Made by a program: the position numbers and the translations under genes
Source: DASYTH01 sp035762905
GTDB taxonomy: Bacteria; Actinomycetota; Actinomycetes; Mycobacteriales; Pseudonocardiaceae
Reading direction: 5' to 3'
Assembly (NCBI RefSeq): GCF_035762905.1
Contig: NZ_DASUCC010000076.1
Location: 1-64,000 of the forward strand
Length of the DNA: 64,000 nt
Part shown: piece by piece, positions 25,256 through 34,093 of the stretch
How positions within the stretch are numbered: the stretch's first letter is position 1
How the letters are laid out: each line of letters opens with the position of its first letter
Notes under the pieces: model-generated
Seen by the model: only the letters and a program-made list of their open reading frames with translations
What the model was told of the DNA's origin: nothing
The model's database searches: none

Positions 25256-26116
25256 GTGAGCGGCGGCCAGGACCCCCGGCTGGGCGTGCTCGGCGCGGGC
25301 GTGATGGGCACCGGAATCGCCGCGCTGGCCATCGGATCCGGCGTTCCGGTCGTCCTGGTCGACATCGACGGGCCGGCACTGGACCGGGCCCGGACCGGCA
25401 TCGCCCGGCAGCTTCGGCTCGCCCGGCTGATGGGCGCGTTCCCGGCCGGCACGCCGGACGCCGCGCTGGAGACCACCACCGACGTGGCCCGGGTGGCCGA
25501 CGCCACCGCGGTGGTCGAGTCGGTCACCGAACGGTTGGACAGCAAGGCGACCGCGCTCGCCACCGCGACGGCGGTGCTGGCCGCCGGCACGTTGGTGGTG
25601 TCCAACACGTCGGCGATTCCAATCGACGAGCTGGCCGATCACGTTGCGCGGCCGGAGGATCTGGTCGGCATCCATTTCATGAACCCGCCGTACCTGATCC
25701 GCACGGTCGAGCTGATCCACGGCCGGCGCTCGAGCGCGGCGGCCGTCCGCGCGGCGGAGGAACTGCTCGCCGCGCTCGGTCAGACGCCGGTGCACGTCGG
25801 CGACGGCCCGGGGTTCGTGATCAACCGGATCCTGCAGCGGTCCATCAACGAGGCGGCCCGGATCGTGCAGGACGGCCTGGCCACGCCGGAGTCGGTGGAT
25901 GCCGCGTTCACCGGCTGCCTCGGGCACCGCAGCGGCCCGCTGGCCACCGCGGACCTGATCGGCCTCGACAACGTGGTGGACTCACTGGCCGTGCTGCTCG
26001 AGCGCACCGGCGACGAGGGCTACCGCCCCTGCGACCTCCTGGTGGCCAAGGTCGGCGCGGGCGAGCTGGGCCGCAAGACCGGCCGGGGCTTCTTCGAATA
26101 CCCGGACACCCTCTGA
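25256..26116 (+). CDS. 3-hydroxyacyl-CoA dehydrogenase family protein
   Basis: 286 residues from GTG. The NAD-binding Rossmann motif is GVLGAGVMGTGIAALA (about 9-24), then the family signatures VVESVTE, SNTSAIPI and GIHFMNPP. The C-terminal domain has PGFVINRILQ and ends with the conserved tail GRKTGRGFFEYP. It oxidises or reduces 3-hydroxyacyl thioesters (FadB2/Hbd type). Members with this length are also found in extender-unit biosynthesis, but no such partner genes are here. It stands alone between unrelated genes. Confidence 0.9.
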   Translation: MSGGQDPRLGVLGAGVMGTGIAALAIGSGVPVVLVDIDGPALDRARTGIARQLRLARLMGAFPAGTPDAALETTTDVARVADATAVVESVTERLDSKATALATATAVLAAGTLVVSNTSAIPIDELADHVARPEDLVGIHFMNPPYLIRTVELIHGRRSSAAAVRAAEELLAALGQTPVHVGDGPGFVINRILQRSINEAARIVQDGLATPESVDAAFTGCLGHRSGPLATADLIGLDNVVDSLAVLLERTGDEGYRPCDLLVAKVGAGELGRKTGRGFFEYPDTL

Positions 26117-26121
26117 TCTTG

Positions 26122-26135
26122 TTCGATATTTCGAA
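26122..26135. promoter_or_regulatory. inverted repeat before the GH43-GH27 operon
   Basis: TTCGA-TATT-TCGAA lies 91 bp before the GH43 start, in an AT-rich patch that probably holds the promoter. An operator for an arabinose- or galactose-responsive regulator is plausible. Confidence 0.4.
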
Positions 26136-26225
26136 TGCTATACGAGAAGTCGAACGGGAGGTACGCTCGGTGACGCCCGGTTCCCTGCTGTGCGTTTCGC
26201 CTGGCTGCCGAGGGGTGAGTTGCCC

Positions 26226-27281
26226 ATGTCGCGCCGTACCTGGCTGTCCCGGTTCGCGAAGTTTCTGGTGGTGCTGCTGACGATCACGCTCGTCCCGGTG
26301 CTCTCCGCGCCGGCGGCCGGCGCGGCGCCGTTCACCAACCCGCTGGTCCAGCGCGGGCCGGACCCGTGGCTGCAGTACTTCAACGGGAACTACTACCTGG
26401 CCACAACGACCTGGAACAACACCATCACGATGCGCAGGGCGCGCACACTGGCCGGCCTGGCCAGCGCGCCGGAGACGGTGGTCTTCCGGCTCACCCGGCC
26501 CACCGCCGCGGGAACCATGTGGGCGCCGGAGTTCCACCTGCTCAACGGTCCCAGCGGACAACGCTGGTACCTCTACTACACCGCCGGCCGGGAGCCGTTC
26601 AACCTGAACTCCCAACGCATCCACGTGGCGGAGAGCGCCGGCCTCGACCCGATGGGCCCGTACACGTTCAAGGCCTCCATGCTCGATCCGCAGCAGAACA
26701 ACACCTGGGAGCTGGACGGCAGCATCCTGCAACTCAATGGCCGGCTCTACCTGCTCGGCACGTTCTTCAACGGCTCGCAGCCGGCGTTCATCCGCCCGCT
26801 GTCCAACCCGTGGACGGCCAGCGGAACCCGCCGCATCCTGTCCAACCCGACATTCAACTGGGAACGGATCGGCGGCGCGGTCAACGAGGGCCCCGAGGTG
26901 ATCCAGCGCAACGGCCGAACGTTCATCGTGTTCTCCGCCAGCCACTGCTCCACCCCGGACTACAAGCTCGGCCTGCTCACCTACAACGGCGGCGACCCGC
27001 TCAACCAGTCATCCTGGGTGAAATCCCCGCAGCCGATCTTCCAGCGCAACGACGCCAACCGGGTGTTCGGCCCCGGCCACAACGGTTTCTTCAAGTCGCC
27101 GGACGGCACCGAGGACTGGATCGTCTACCACGCCACGAGCACGCCGGGCGGCTGCGAACTCAACCGCAGCACCCGGGCCCAGAAGATCACCTGGAACGCC
27201 AACGGCACACCCAACTTCGGCACCCCGGTGGCGCTGAGCACCCGGCTGCCCGGCCCGTCCGGCGAGCCGGCCACACCGTGA
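26226..27281 (+). CDS. secreted GH43-family arabinan/arabinoxylan hydrolase
   Basis: 351 residues with a signal peptide ending near AGAA. The five-bladed GH43 propeller shows the general base Asp in RGPDPWLQYF (about 43-52), a pKa-modulating Asp in WELDGSI (near 165) and the catalytic acid Glu in NEGPEVI (near 220). Likely alpha-L-arabinofuranosidase or a related exo-enzyme. Its stop overlaps the next start (TGATG), so it is coupled to the GH27 gene, giving two secreted side-chain cleaving enzymes in one operon. Confidence 0.88.
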   Translation: MSRRTWLSRFAKFLVVLLTITLVPVLSAPAAGAAPFTNPLVQRGPDPWLQYFNGNYYLATTTWNNTITMRRARTLAGLASAPETVVFRLTRPTAAGTMWAPEFHLLNGPSGQRWYLYYTAGREPFNLNSQRIHVAESAGLDPMGPYTFKASMLDPQQNNTWELDGSILQLNGRLYLLGTFFNGSQPAFIRPLSNPWTASGTRRILSNPTFNWERIGGAVNEGPEVIQRNGRTFIVFSASHCSTPDYKLGLLTYNGGDPLNQSSWVKSPQPIFQRNDANRVFGPGHNGFFKSPDGTEDWIVYHATSTPGGCELNRSTRAQKITWNANGTPNFGTPVALSTRLPGPSGEPATP

Positions 27282-29068
27282 TGCGCTCGCGGCTGTTCCT
27301 GGCGGTACTGCTGCTGCTCGCGAGCCTGGTCGGCACGAGCGGGCAGCCGGCCGGCGCCTGGAACAACGGGGTGGCCAGCACCCCGCCCATGGGCTGGAAC
27401 ACCTACGACTCGTTCAACTGGAGCGTCACCGAGGCCGACGTGCGGGCCGGCGCCGACTACATGCGCGACAACCTGCGCCGGTTCGGCTGGCAGTACGTCG
27501 TCATCGACTGGGCCTGGTACTACCCGGGCCGGCACAACGCAAGCCCGAACCAGGACGCGAACCTGCTGCCGCGGCTGCACATGGACGGCAACGGCCGGCT
27601 GCTGCCCGATCCCACCCGGTTCCCGTCGTCGGCCGGCGGCAACGGTTTCCGGCCGCTGGCCGACTACATCCACGCCCAGGGGCTGAAGTTCGGGGTGCAC
27701 CTGATGCGCGGGATCCCGCGCCAGGCGGTCGCCGACAACGTGCCGATCCTCGGCACCTCGTTCCGCGCCAACCAGATCAACAACAACACCACGGCGTCCT
27801 GGCTGAACCTCATGTGGGGCCTGAACATGAGCCACGCCGGCGCGCAGGCCTACCTGGACTCGGCGTTCGCGCTGCTGGCGAGTTGGGGCGTGGACTACGT
27901 CAAGGTGGACGACATCGCCGCGCCCACCTACCGGCAGTCCGAGGTCGAGGGCTACCGCCGGGCGATCGAGCGCAGTGGTCGGCCGATGGTGCTCAGCCTC
28001 TCCCCCGGCCCCACCCCGCTGGCCAGCGGCTCGCACGTACAGGCCAACGCGCACCTGTGGCGCACGGTCAACGACCTGTGGGACAACTGGTCCAGCGTCA
28101 ACGCGCTGTTCGAGGTGCTGCGGGACTGGACCCCGTTCCGGTCCACCGGCGCCTGGCCGGATCCGGACATGATCCCGATCGGCCGGTTGGCCAAGTTCGG
28201 ACCGGTCGGTTCGCCGCGCTACTCCAACCTGACCGCCGACGAGCAGCGCACGCTGATGACCCTGTGGTCGATCACCCGCTCACCGCTGATGTGGGGCGGA
28301 AACCTGGTCGAGAACCGCCCGGCCGACCTGGCCATGATGACCAACGCCGCGGTGCTCGCGGTCGACCAGAACAGCACCAACAACCGCCAGCTGACCGGCG
28401 GCAACCGTCCCGTGTGGACGGCCGACGTGCCCGGCACGAACCACCGGTACCTGGCCGTGTTCAACCGCGATGCCGCGGCCGGACCGGTCTCGGTCAACCT
28501 CGCCGGCCTCGGCATCGGCTCCGCCACGGTCACCGACCTGTGGACCGGCGCCAACCTGGGCACCGTCACGGGAACCCTCACCCGCACCATCCCGGCCCAC
28601 GGCGCCGCCCTCTACCGGCTGGCCCCGCAGAGCACCGTTCCGGTGCCCGCCCGCTACACCCTCACCGCGCGGCACAGCGGCAAGCTGCTCGACGTCTTCA
28701 ACGCCGCCACCACCGACGACGCCGACATCGTGCAGTGGACCGCGAACGGCCAGGCCAACCAGCAGTGGCAGCTCCGCGACGCCGGCAACGGCTTCGTGAC
28801 CGTGGTCAGCGTCAACAGCGACAAGTGCCTCGACGTGCTCAACTCGTCCACCGCCGATGGCGCCCGGGTGGTCCAGTGGGCCTGCCATACCGGCACGAAC
28901 CAGCAGTGGCGCGTCCAGGACCTCGGCACCGGGTACGTCCAGCTCATCGCCCGGCACAGCAACAAGTGCCTAGACATCCGCGGCGCCGCCACCACCGACG
29001 GCGCCCCGGCCACCCAGTGGACCTGCGGCACCGGCACCAACCAGCAGTGGCAACGCCGCCAGCTGTAG
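27281..29068 (+). CDS. secreted GH27 alpha-galactosidase (or beta-L-arabinopyranosidase) with ricin-B lectin domain
   Basis: 595 residues. The signal peptide is followed by the GH27 opening STPPMGWNTYDSF. The nucleophile Asp lies in VDYVKVDDI (about 206-214) and the acid/base Asp in PDPDMIPIG (near 296). An antiparallel beta domain ends at about 445. The last 150 residues are a ricin-type beta-trefoil (CBM13) with three QQW-containing repeats (NQQWQLRD, NQQWRVQD, NQQWQRR). Some GH27 actinobacterial enzymes act on beta-L-arabinopyranosides, so the exact sugar is open. Confidence 0.9.
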   Translation: MRSRLFLAVLLLLASLVGTSGQPAGAWNNGVASTPPMGWNTYDSFNWSVTEADVRAGADYMRDNLRRFGWQYVVIDWAWYYPGRHNASPNQDANLLPRLHMDGNGRLLPDPTRFPSSAGGNGFRPLADYIHAQGLKFGVHLMRGIPRQAVADNVPILGTSFRANQINNNTTASWLNLMWGLNMSHAGAQAYLDSAFALLASWGVDYVKVDDIAAPTYRQSEVEGYRRAIERSGRPMVLSLSPGPTPLASGSHVQANAHLWRTVNDLWDNWSSVNALFEVLRDWTPFRSTGAWPDPDMIPIGRLAKFGPVGSPRYSNLTADEQRTLMTLWSITRSPLMWGGNLVENRPADLAMMTNAAVLAVDQNSTNNRQLTGGNRPVWTADVPGTNHRYLAVFNRDAAAGPVSVNLAGLGIGSATVTDLWTGANLGTVTGTLTRTIPAHGAALYRLAPQSTVPVPARYTLTARHSGKLLDVFNAATTDDADIVQWTANGQANQQWQLRDAGNGFVTVVSVNSDKCLDVLNSSTADGARVVQWACHTGTNQQWRVQDLGTGYVQLIARHSNKCLDIRGAATTDGAPATQWTCGTGTNQQWQRRQL

Positions 29069-29075
29069 CCCAGCC

Positions 29076-29150
29076 TGTGGATTGAGCCGTGGATAACCGG
29101 CACTTTTCCCAGTTCGGGGCTGTGGACAACACGAAGGTGGCTGTGGACTG
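29076..29150. promoter_or_regulatory. cluster of four DnaA-box-like 9-mers
   Basis: TGTGGATTG (29076), CGTGGATAA (29088), TGTGGACAA (29121) and TGTGGACTG (29142) share one orientation. The third is exactly the reverse complement of TTGTCCACA, the actinobacterial DnaA box; the others differ from a box by one or two bases. The 92-bp gap contains nothing else. It could be a DnaA-binding or titration site, or chance. Confidence 0.35.
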
Positions 29151-29160
29151 GTGATCACGG

Positions 29161-30120
29161 CTACGCCGAGCAACGGGTGAACCGGGCGCCCCAGGAGTGG
29201 ATCTGGTCGGTCAACTCGGGCGGGTGCAGGACGCGGAAGTCGGCGCCGAGCACGCCGAGCGCCAGGATCGCCCAGTCCAGCGAGTCCGGCGTCATGTGCA
29301 GCCGGCAGCGACCGGCATCCACCTCCTCGACGGTGCACCACTGGCCGATCTTGTCCCGCACGCTCGGCGCCGGCGCGTCGACCAGCGCCTCCACCCGGTA
29401 GTTGCGGGGCTGTTGGTCCAGCCCCGCGCGGACGAACTCGGCGGCGTCGGCAGCGGGCAGCGGGCGGGGCCGGAACCGGGCACCGGTGGCCTGCGGAGCC
29501 TCGAGCCGGTCGACCCGGAAGCTGCGCCAGTCGTGCCGGGTGAGGTCGTAGGCGACCAGGTACCAGCGCCGGCCGAGGCTGACCAGCCGGTGCGGTTCGA
29601 CGTGCCGGTCGGTCCGGGCGCCGCCTGCGGCGGTGTAGGAGAACCGCAGCCGCTCGCTGTCCCGGCAGGTCAGCGCGACCGCGGTGAGCACCCCGGGGTC
29701 GACGCCGGGCCGCGCCGGGCCGGTCCAGCTCGCGGACACGGTCATCGCGCGCAGTGCCTCGAGCCTGCGGCGCAACCGGGCCGGCATCACCTGCACCACC
29801 TTGGCCAGCGCCCGCACGCCCGCCTCGGCGACGCCCTCCACCGCACCCTGCGCGGCCGATTGCAGCCCGATGGCCAGGGCGACCGCCTCCTCGTCGTCGA
29901 CCACGAGCGGCGGCAGGGCGGCGCCCGCGGCGAGCTGGTAGCCGCCGTCCACCCCGCGCTGAGCCTGGACCGGGTAACCCAGCTCGCGCAGCCGGTCGAC
30001 GTCCCGGCGCAGGGTGCGCGCCGACACGCCGAGCCGGTCGGCCAGTTCGGTGCCCGACCAGTACCGGTGGGTCTGCAACAGGGACAGCAGCCGCAGGGTT
30101 CGGGAGCTGGTGTTCGCCAT
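29161..30120 (-). CDS. WYL-domain transcriptional regulator (DeoR-type HTH)
   Basis: 319 residues from ATG at 30120; an ATG seven codons earlier is possible. N-terminal HTH_11 winged helix (TLRLLSLLQTHRYWSGTELADRLGVSARTLRRDVDRLRELGY, about 6-48), then the WYL domain with RWYLVAYDL near 205 and a C-terminal WCX domain. Usually a repressor of adjacent genes sensing a small ligand or nucleic acid. It is divergent from the DinB gene, 94 bp away. Confidence 0.88.
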   Translation of the reverse strand: MANTSSRTLRLLSLLQTHRYWSGTELADRLGVSARTLRRDVDRLRELGYPVQAQRGVDGGYQLAAGAALPPLVVDDEEAVALAIGLQSAAQGAVEGVAEAGVRALAKVVQVMPARLRRRLEALRAMTVSASWTGPARPGVDPGVLTAVALTCRDSERLRFSYTAAGGARTDRHVEPHRLVSLGRRWYLVAYDLTRHDWRSFRVDRLEAPQATGARFRPRPLPAADAAEFVRAGLDQQPRNYRVEALVDAPAPSVRDKIGQWCTVEEVDAGRCRLHMTPDSLDWAILALGVLGADFRVLHPPELTDQIHSWGARFTRCSA

Positions 30121-30214
30121 GCCGTCAATCGTGCCGGACATTGCGGTCAAAAAGTGGCCGCTATACCGCATAGCCTGGGTTCAGACCGGAACGACAAGGA
30201 AAGAGGCACCGAGG

Positions 30215-30763
30215 ATGAGCGCCACCCAGGCCCCCGCACCGACCGCCACCGTCACCGGCGAGCGCGCCGACCTGCTGGCCATGCTGGCCAAGCACCGCCA
30301 CTTCCTGCGCTTCACCACCCGCGACCTGACCGACGAGCAGGCCCGGCGGCGCAGCACCGCAAGCGAGCTGTGCCTCGGCGGTCTGATCAAGCACGTGACC
30401 GCGGTCGAGCGGAACTGGGTGGACTTCATCCTGGACGGGCCCGCCGGAATGGGCGGCGACCCGGCCACCATGACCGAGGACGACTGGGCCGAGTGGGGAA
30501 ACCAGTTCGTCCTGCTCCCGCACGAGACCCTGGCCGGGGTGCTGGCCGACTACGAGGCGGCGGCCCGGCGCACCGACGAGCTGGTCGCCGGCCTGCCCGA
30601 TCTGGACGCCACCCAGCCGCTGCCCGAGGCGCCCTGGTTCGAGCCCAACGCGCGCTGGACGGCCAGGCGGGTGCTCATGCACATCATCGCCGAGACCGCC
30701 CAGCACGCAGGCCACGCCGACATCATCAGGGAATCCCTCGACGGCGCGAAGAGCATGGGCTGA
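30215..30763 (+). CDS. DinB-family (YfiT-like) metal-dependent protein
   Basis: 182 residues. A four-helix-bundle DinB/MDMPI pattern is visible: an N-terminal helix with LLAMLAKHRHFLRF, a helix around IKHVTAVERNWVDF carrying a metal-ligand His, and the C-terminal motif HIIAETAQHAGHADIIRE with two more His ligands. Such proteins are thiol transferases or maleylpyruvate isomerase relatives using bacillithiol or mycothiol. The divergent WYL regulator probably controls it. Confidence 0.85.
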   Translation: MSATQAPAPTATVTGERADLLAMLAKHRHFLRFTTRDLTDEQARRRSTASELCLGGLIKHVTAVERNWVDFILDGPAGMGGDPATMTEDDWAEWGNQFVLLPHETLAGVLADYEAAARRTDELVAGLPDLDATQPLPEAPWFEPNARWTARRVLMHIIAETAQHAGHADIIRESLDGAKSMG

Positions 30764-30766
30764 CCG

Positions 30767-31783
30767 CTACATCACCTGCGGGAACGAACTCCAACCATGT
30801 CCGATCTCCCGTGCGGGGGACAGGGCATGGTTGTTGTTCGGGTAATACAGCAGGTTTCCGTCCGCCGTCACGCCGAGGACGTCCGCGGCGCCGTCGCCGC
30901 TGAAGTCGGAGGCGAAGACGTGCTGGAACTCGCTCCAGCCGTGCCCGATCTGCACCGCGGCCGACAACGCGAAGTTGTTGTTCGGGTAATACATGAGGTT
31001 TCCGTCCGCGGTCACGCCGAGGACGTCGGCGGCGCCGTCGCCACTGAAGTCCGCGGCCATCACATGCCGGAACTCACCCCAGCCCTGTCCGATCTGCCGC
31101 GCCGACGACAACGCGAAATTGTTGTTCGGGTAATACAACAGGTTCCCGTCCGCGGTCACGCCGAGAACGTCGGCCGCGCCGTCACCACTGAAGTCGGACA
31201 CCCGCTCGAGGTCCGCGGCCGCCGCCCCACAGTTGCGGCTGGCCACGTTGCGCCAGGTGCGGCTCGAGCCGGTGTAGGTGGTTCCGTTGAACACCGCGGC
31301 GACCCGTTCGGTGCCGGCGGCGCCCCAGGTGACGCTGCCGTTGCCGTTGCTGTCAAAGCCCTGCTCGTAGTGCAGGTGCGGATGGTTGTTCGAGGTGGGG
31401 CCGGTCCGGCCGACCCGGCCGATCAGTTGGCCCTGGGCGACCCGGGCACCCACCGAGACGGCCCGGGACTGCAGGTGCAGGTAGGTGGTGAAGTGCCGGC
31501 TGCCGTGGTTGATCTGGATGACGTTGCCGGCGTTGCTGTGGAAGAAGGACTGGTTCACGGTGCCGGCGGCCGGAGCCAGCAGTGCCGCGCCCTCGGTACC
31601 GACCTGGTTGGGCTCACGCACCATGTCCAGCGCGGGGCTGTGACCCCAGGTGTCCAGGCGCCATTGCTGCCCGCAGGTGAACGGCAGTTGGAAGTTCGGT
31701 GCCGCGGCGGCCGATCCGGAAAGCGCCATGCAGGTTGCGCCCACCAGCACCGAAACGGCCACGCTGCCGAGAAGCCGCCTCAT
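30767..31783 (-). CDS. secreted M23 peptidase with three FG-GAP/VCBS repeats
   Basis: 338 residues, ATG after AAGGAGG. The signal peptide ends near SAAAA. The lysostaphin-like M23 domain (about 30-180) keeps the Zn ligands GHSPALDM (His, Asp) and HPHLHYE (HxH), so it should cleave peptidoglycan cross-links or other Gly-rich peptides. The C-terminus is three 48-residue units starting DFSGDGAADVLGVTADGN, which are Ca-binding FG-GAP propeller blades; three blades cannot close a ring alone. Converges with the DinB gene, leaving a 3-bp gap. Confidence 0.9.
   Translation of the reverse strand: MRRLLGSVAVSVLVGATCMALSGSAAAAPNFQLPFTCGQQWRLDTWGHSPALDMVREPNQVGTEGAALLAPAAGTVNQSFFHSNAGNVIQINHGSRHFTTYLHLQSRAVSVGARVAQGQLIGRVGRTGPTSNNHPHLHYEQGFDSNGNGSVTWGAAGTERVAAVFNGTTYTGSSRTWRNVASRNCGAAAADLERVSDFSGDGAADVLGVTADGNLLYYPNNNFALSSARQIGQGWGEFRHVMAADFSGDGAADVLGVTADGNLMYYPNNNFALSAAVQIGHGWSEFQHVFASDFSGDGAADVLGVTADGNLLYYPNNNHALSPAREIGHGWSSFPQVM
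30770..31195. repeat. three tandem 144-bp coding repeats (FG-GAP units)
   Basis: Near-identical DNA copies with landmarks at 30831, 30975 and 31119 (TTGTTGTTCGGGTAATA in each), period 144 bp. They encode 48-residue FG-GAP/VCBS blades of the M23 protein. The DNA identity suggests recent duplication or gene conversion. Confidence 0.9.
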
Positions 31784-31840
31784 CCGTACCTCCTTGACCA
31801 GAAGTGTCATGATCACGTGAGATGCCAACATAGCGGCATA

Positions 31841-32341
31841 ATGGCCCGCATGTCGATCGACGTTCAGCAACCGCGACCGCAGGACCTGGTTGGCGACAAC
31901 GTTCGCGTCAGCGGCCTGGCCGGTGGGGCGTTCGAAGCCGCCTTCAACTACCGGATCTCGGACGGCCACACCACGGTGACCGGAAGCTTCATGGCCGGTG
32001 ACGGCGCCGGCGGCCACGACCAGTTCCAACTGGTGGCCAACGTGGCGGGCGCGGCGTTCACCAGCGAGCGGCTCACCGTCGCGGTGTTCCACGTCTCGCC
32101 CGCGGACGGCGCCGAGCGCGACACGGTGACGGTTCCGGTGCTGCTCGGCCGGATGATCGTTCCCGGCTACCGCAACTACCTGGAACACGTTGTGGCGCCG
32201 GGCGAAACGCTGTGGGACCTCTCGGTCCGCTACTACGGCTCGGGCAACCATTTCGACCGGCTGGTGGCGGCCAACCCGCTGACCATCACCAATCCCGATG
32301 TGATCCACCCGGGCGATACGTTACGCGTTCCTCGAGCCTGA
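31841..32341 (+). CDS. Gmad2 immunoglobulin-like and LysM domain protein
   Basis: 166 residues from ATG 31841 (a second ATG three codons on). No signal peptide is obvious. The N-terminal Gmad2 domain (about 5-105: DNVRVSGLAGGAFEAAFNYRISDG) is typical of sporulation- and germination-related proteins. A C-terminal LysM motif (about 115-165: HVVAPGETLWDLSVRYYG...VIHPGDTLRVP) binds peptidoglycan or chitin. It is divergent from the M23 gene with only 57 bp between starts, so both are probably cell-wall functions from a shared promoter region. Confidence 0.85.
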   Translation: MARMSIDVQQPRPQDLVGDNVRVSGLAGGAFEAAFNYRISDGHTTVTGSFMAGDGAGGHDQFQLVANVAGAAFTSERLTVAVFHVSPADGAERDTVTVPVLLGRMIVPGYRNYLEHVVAPGETLWDLSVRYYGSGNHFDRLVAANPLTITNPDVIHPGDTLRVPRA

Positions 32342-32421
32342 TCACTCCGGCGCAGGCGAGCAGGTTCAGCGGGGCGAGCCGGGCAAGTGCCCGGCCAACT
32401 CCGCCACCTGCACGAACACAA

Positions 32422-32438
32422 CTTGAACATTGTGCAAG
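32422..32438. promoter_or_regulatory. 17-bp palindrome, cluster operator candidate (copy 1)
   Basis: CTTGAACATTGTGCAAG fits the symmetric pattern CTTGnACAnTGTnCAAG. It lies 112 bp before the piperazate-synthase-like gene. A second copy lies before the thioesterase gene and a weaker one before the ornithine hydroxylase gene. The 208-bp gap otherwise holds no gene. Confidence 0.6.
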
Positions 32439-32549
32439 CGAACCTTCGAACCCGTCCTGCCGACCAGACACCCAGTGCCGCGTTTCCCTTGCTCGCGCCG
32501 AATCCGTCCCTGATCATCGAAATCGGGGCTATCAAACAAATTCCGAAGG

Positions 32550-33248
32550 ATGGCGCGTATGTTCGTTCCCGGCCAGTATCGCGAGCCGGACGGCTCATGG
32601 ATGGTGGACATCGTTCGGCAGAACCCACTGGCTCTGCTGGTGACGGACGGCCCGACGGGCGACGTTCCGTTCGCGACCCACCTACCGGTGATTCCGGAGT
32701 CCCGGATGACCGGAAACTGGCCGGACGACCTCAGCGGCGTCACCCTGCTCGGACACATGAACCGGGCCAACCCGCACTGGCAGAAACTCGAGAATGGCGC
32801 ATCCGCGTTGCTCGTGTTCACCGGCCCGCACGCCTATGTGTCCCCCACCGTATACCAGACCACCCCGGCCGCCCCGACCTGGAACTTCACCTCGGTGCAC
32901 GTGCACGGCACGCTGACGAAGATCGATTCCCGGGTGCGCACGCTCGCCGTCGTCATGGCCACCGTGCGCGCCTTCGAAGCCGAGTTCGGCGCGGGCTGGG
33001 ACATGGCCGGTTCCATCGAACACTTCCTGCGCATTCTGCCCGGCGTCGGTGCGTTCCAGTTCACCATCACCAAGGCGGACGGAATGTTCAAGCTGAGCCA
33101 GGAGCAGCCGCCCCAGGTGCAAGAGCGGGTCCGCACCGACTTCGCGGAGCGCGACTCCACACTGCACCGGGACACCGCCGATCTGATGAGCCGACTGCCC
33201 GAGCCGAAGCCCGCGGTCACCCTCACGCAGTTCCCGGCCTGCCTGTAG
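32550..33248 (+). CDS. probable haem-dependent piperazate synthase (KtzT/PaiB-like)
   Basis: 232 residues. Sequence type is the PaiB / FMN_bind_2 split-barrel family, usually labelled negative transcriptional regulator (MFVPGQYREPD, VPFATHLPV, GHMNRANPHWQKL). KtzT, which forms the N-N bond of piperazate from N5-hydroxyornithine using haem, belongs to this same family. A His in GHM (about 69) and a Lys ten residues on (about 79) are candidate haem ligand and active-site residues by my recollection of the KtzT/PipS work. The ornithine N5-hydroxylase and NRPS in the same region make the enzyme reading more likely than a regulator. The gene converges with the SARP gene, 5 bp between stops. Confidence 0.75.
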   Translation: MARMFVPGQYREPDGSWMVDIVRQNPLALLVTDGPTGDVPFATHLPVIPESRMTGNWPDDLSGVTLLGHMNRANPHWQKLENGASALLVFTGPHAYVSPTVYQTTPAAPTWNFTSVHVHGTLTKIDSRVRTLAVVMATVRAFEAEFGAGWDMAGSIEHFLRILPGVGAFQFTITKADGMFKLSQEQPPQVQERVRTDFAERDSTLHRDTADLMSRLPEPKPAVTLTQFPACL

Positions 33249-33253
33249 CAACA

Positions 33254-34093
33254 TCAGCCGGCCTTCGCCCCGGTGAGCGCCCAGTTTCCGGTGAAGAACC
33301 GGAAGTCCTCGACCGCCGCGTCCCGCCGAAGAATGGCCAGATACAGCTCCTGCAGGTTGGTCGACGGGTCCACACCGAGCTCGTCGGCCAGGATCGACCG
33401 CATCCGGGTGAACGCCTCGAGGGCCCGCCACTGCTCGCCCGACCGGTACAGCGCCAGCATGTACTTGGCGCAGAAGTTCTCCGACATCGGGAACCGGGTG
33501 CACAGCCAGGCGAGCTCGGCGAGCACCTTGCGGTGCCGGCCCAACCGCAGGTCCGCCTCGATCCGCAGATCCAGGTCGCTGCGCCGGTTCTCCTCAAGGC
33601 GCACGCCCTCGATCGACAGGTGCGCACCGACCGCGACGTCGGTCATCACCGGCCCGCGCCACAACTGCAGCGCGATCTCCAGGTTGCGGGCCGCGGTCTC
33701 GTAGTCGCCTGCGTCGGCCGCCATCCGGCCGGCGCGGGCCAACCGCTCGTACCTGCCGATGTCGATGGCCTCGATCGGAACGTTCATGCAGTAGCCGAGC
33801 TGCTCGGTCACCAGGATCTTCTTGGCTTCGTAGGCCGACTTTCCGTCGATCGCCAGCTCGATTCCCCGGCGCAGCTTGCCGATGTAGGTGTGCAGCGTCG
33901 TCGTTGCCGCCCGCGGGTGCAACTGCCCCCACAGCTCGGTCATCAACGCCGAGGCCGATACGACATGGCCGGCGTTCAGCGCCAGCATCGCCAGAACCTG
34001 ACGCGGTTTGGCCGCGGTAGGAACGATGGACACACCGTCGAGGGTGGCTTCGAAACTACCAAGCAACTTGATGTCGAATCGCACGAGACTCAC
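33254..34093 (-). CDS. SARP-family pathway-specific activator
   Basis: 279 residues from the GTG at 34093, which overlaps the upstream stop in GTGA; a second GTG three codons in gives a more typical start VRFDIKLLGSFEA. The OmpR-type winged helix (about 5-100) and the bacterial transcriptional activation domain (about 105-255, with AARNLEIALQLWRGP and MLALYRSGEQWRALEAF) define a small SARP. SARPs bind 11-bp-spaced direct repeats near -35 and activate biosynthetic clusters; an array of this type lies at 35101-35133. Cotranscribed with the cyclodeaminase-like gene. Confidence 0.9.
   Translation of the reverse strand: MSLVRFDIKLLGSFEATLDGVSIVPTAAKPRQVLAMLALNAGHVVSASALMTELWGQLHPRAATTTLHTYIGKLRRGIELAIDGKSAYEAKKILVTEQLGYCMNVPIEAIDIGRYERLARAGRMAADAGDYETAARNLEIALQLWRGPVMTDVAVGAHLSIEGVRLEENRRSDLDLRIEADLRLGRHRKVLAELAWLCTRFPMSENFCAKYMLALYRSGEQWRALEAFTRMRSILADELGVDPSTNLQELYLAILRRDAAVEDFRFFTGNWALTGAKAG

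Noticed and set aside
32550..33248. Reading the PaiB-type gene as a transcriptional regulator
   Set aside because: Possible by name, but the nearby ornithine N-hydroxylase and piperazate-like A pockets make the KtzT enzyme reading stronger.
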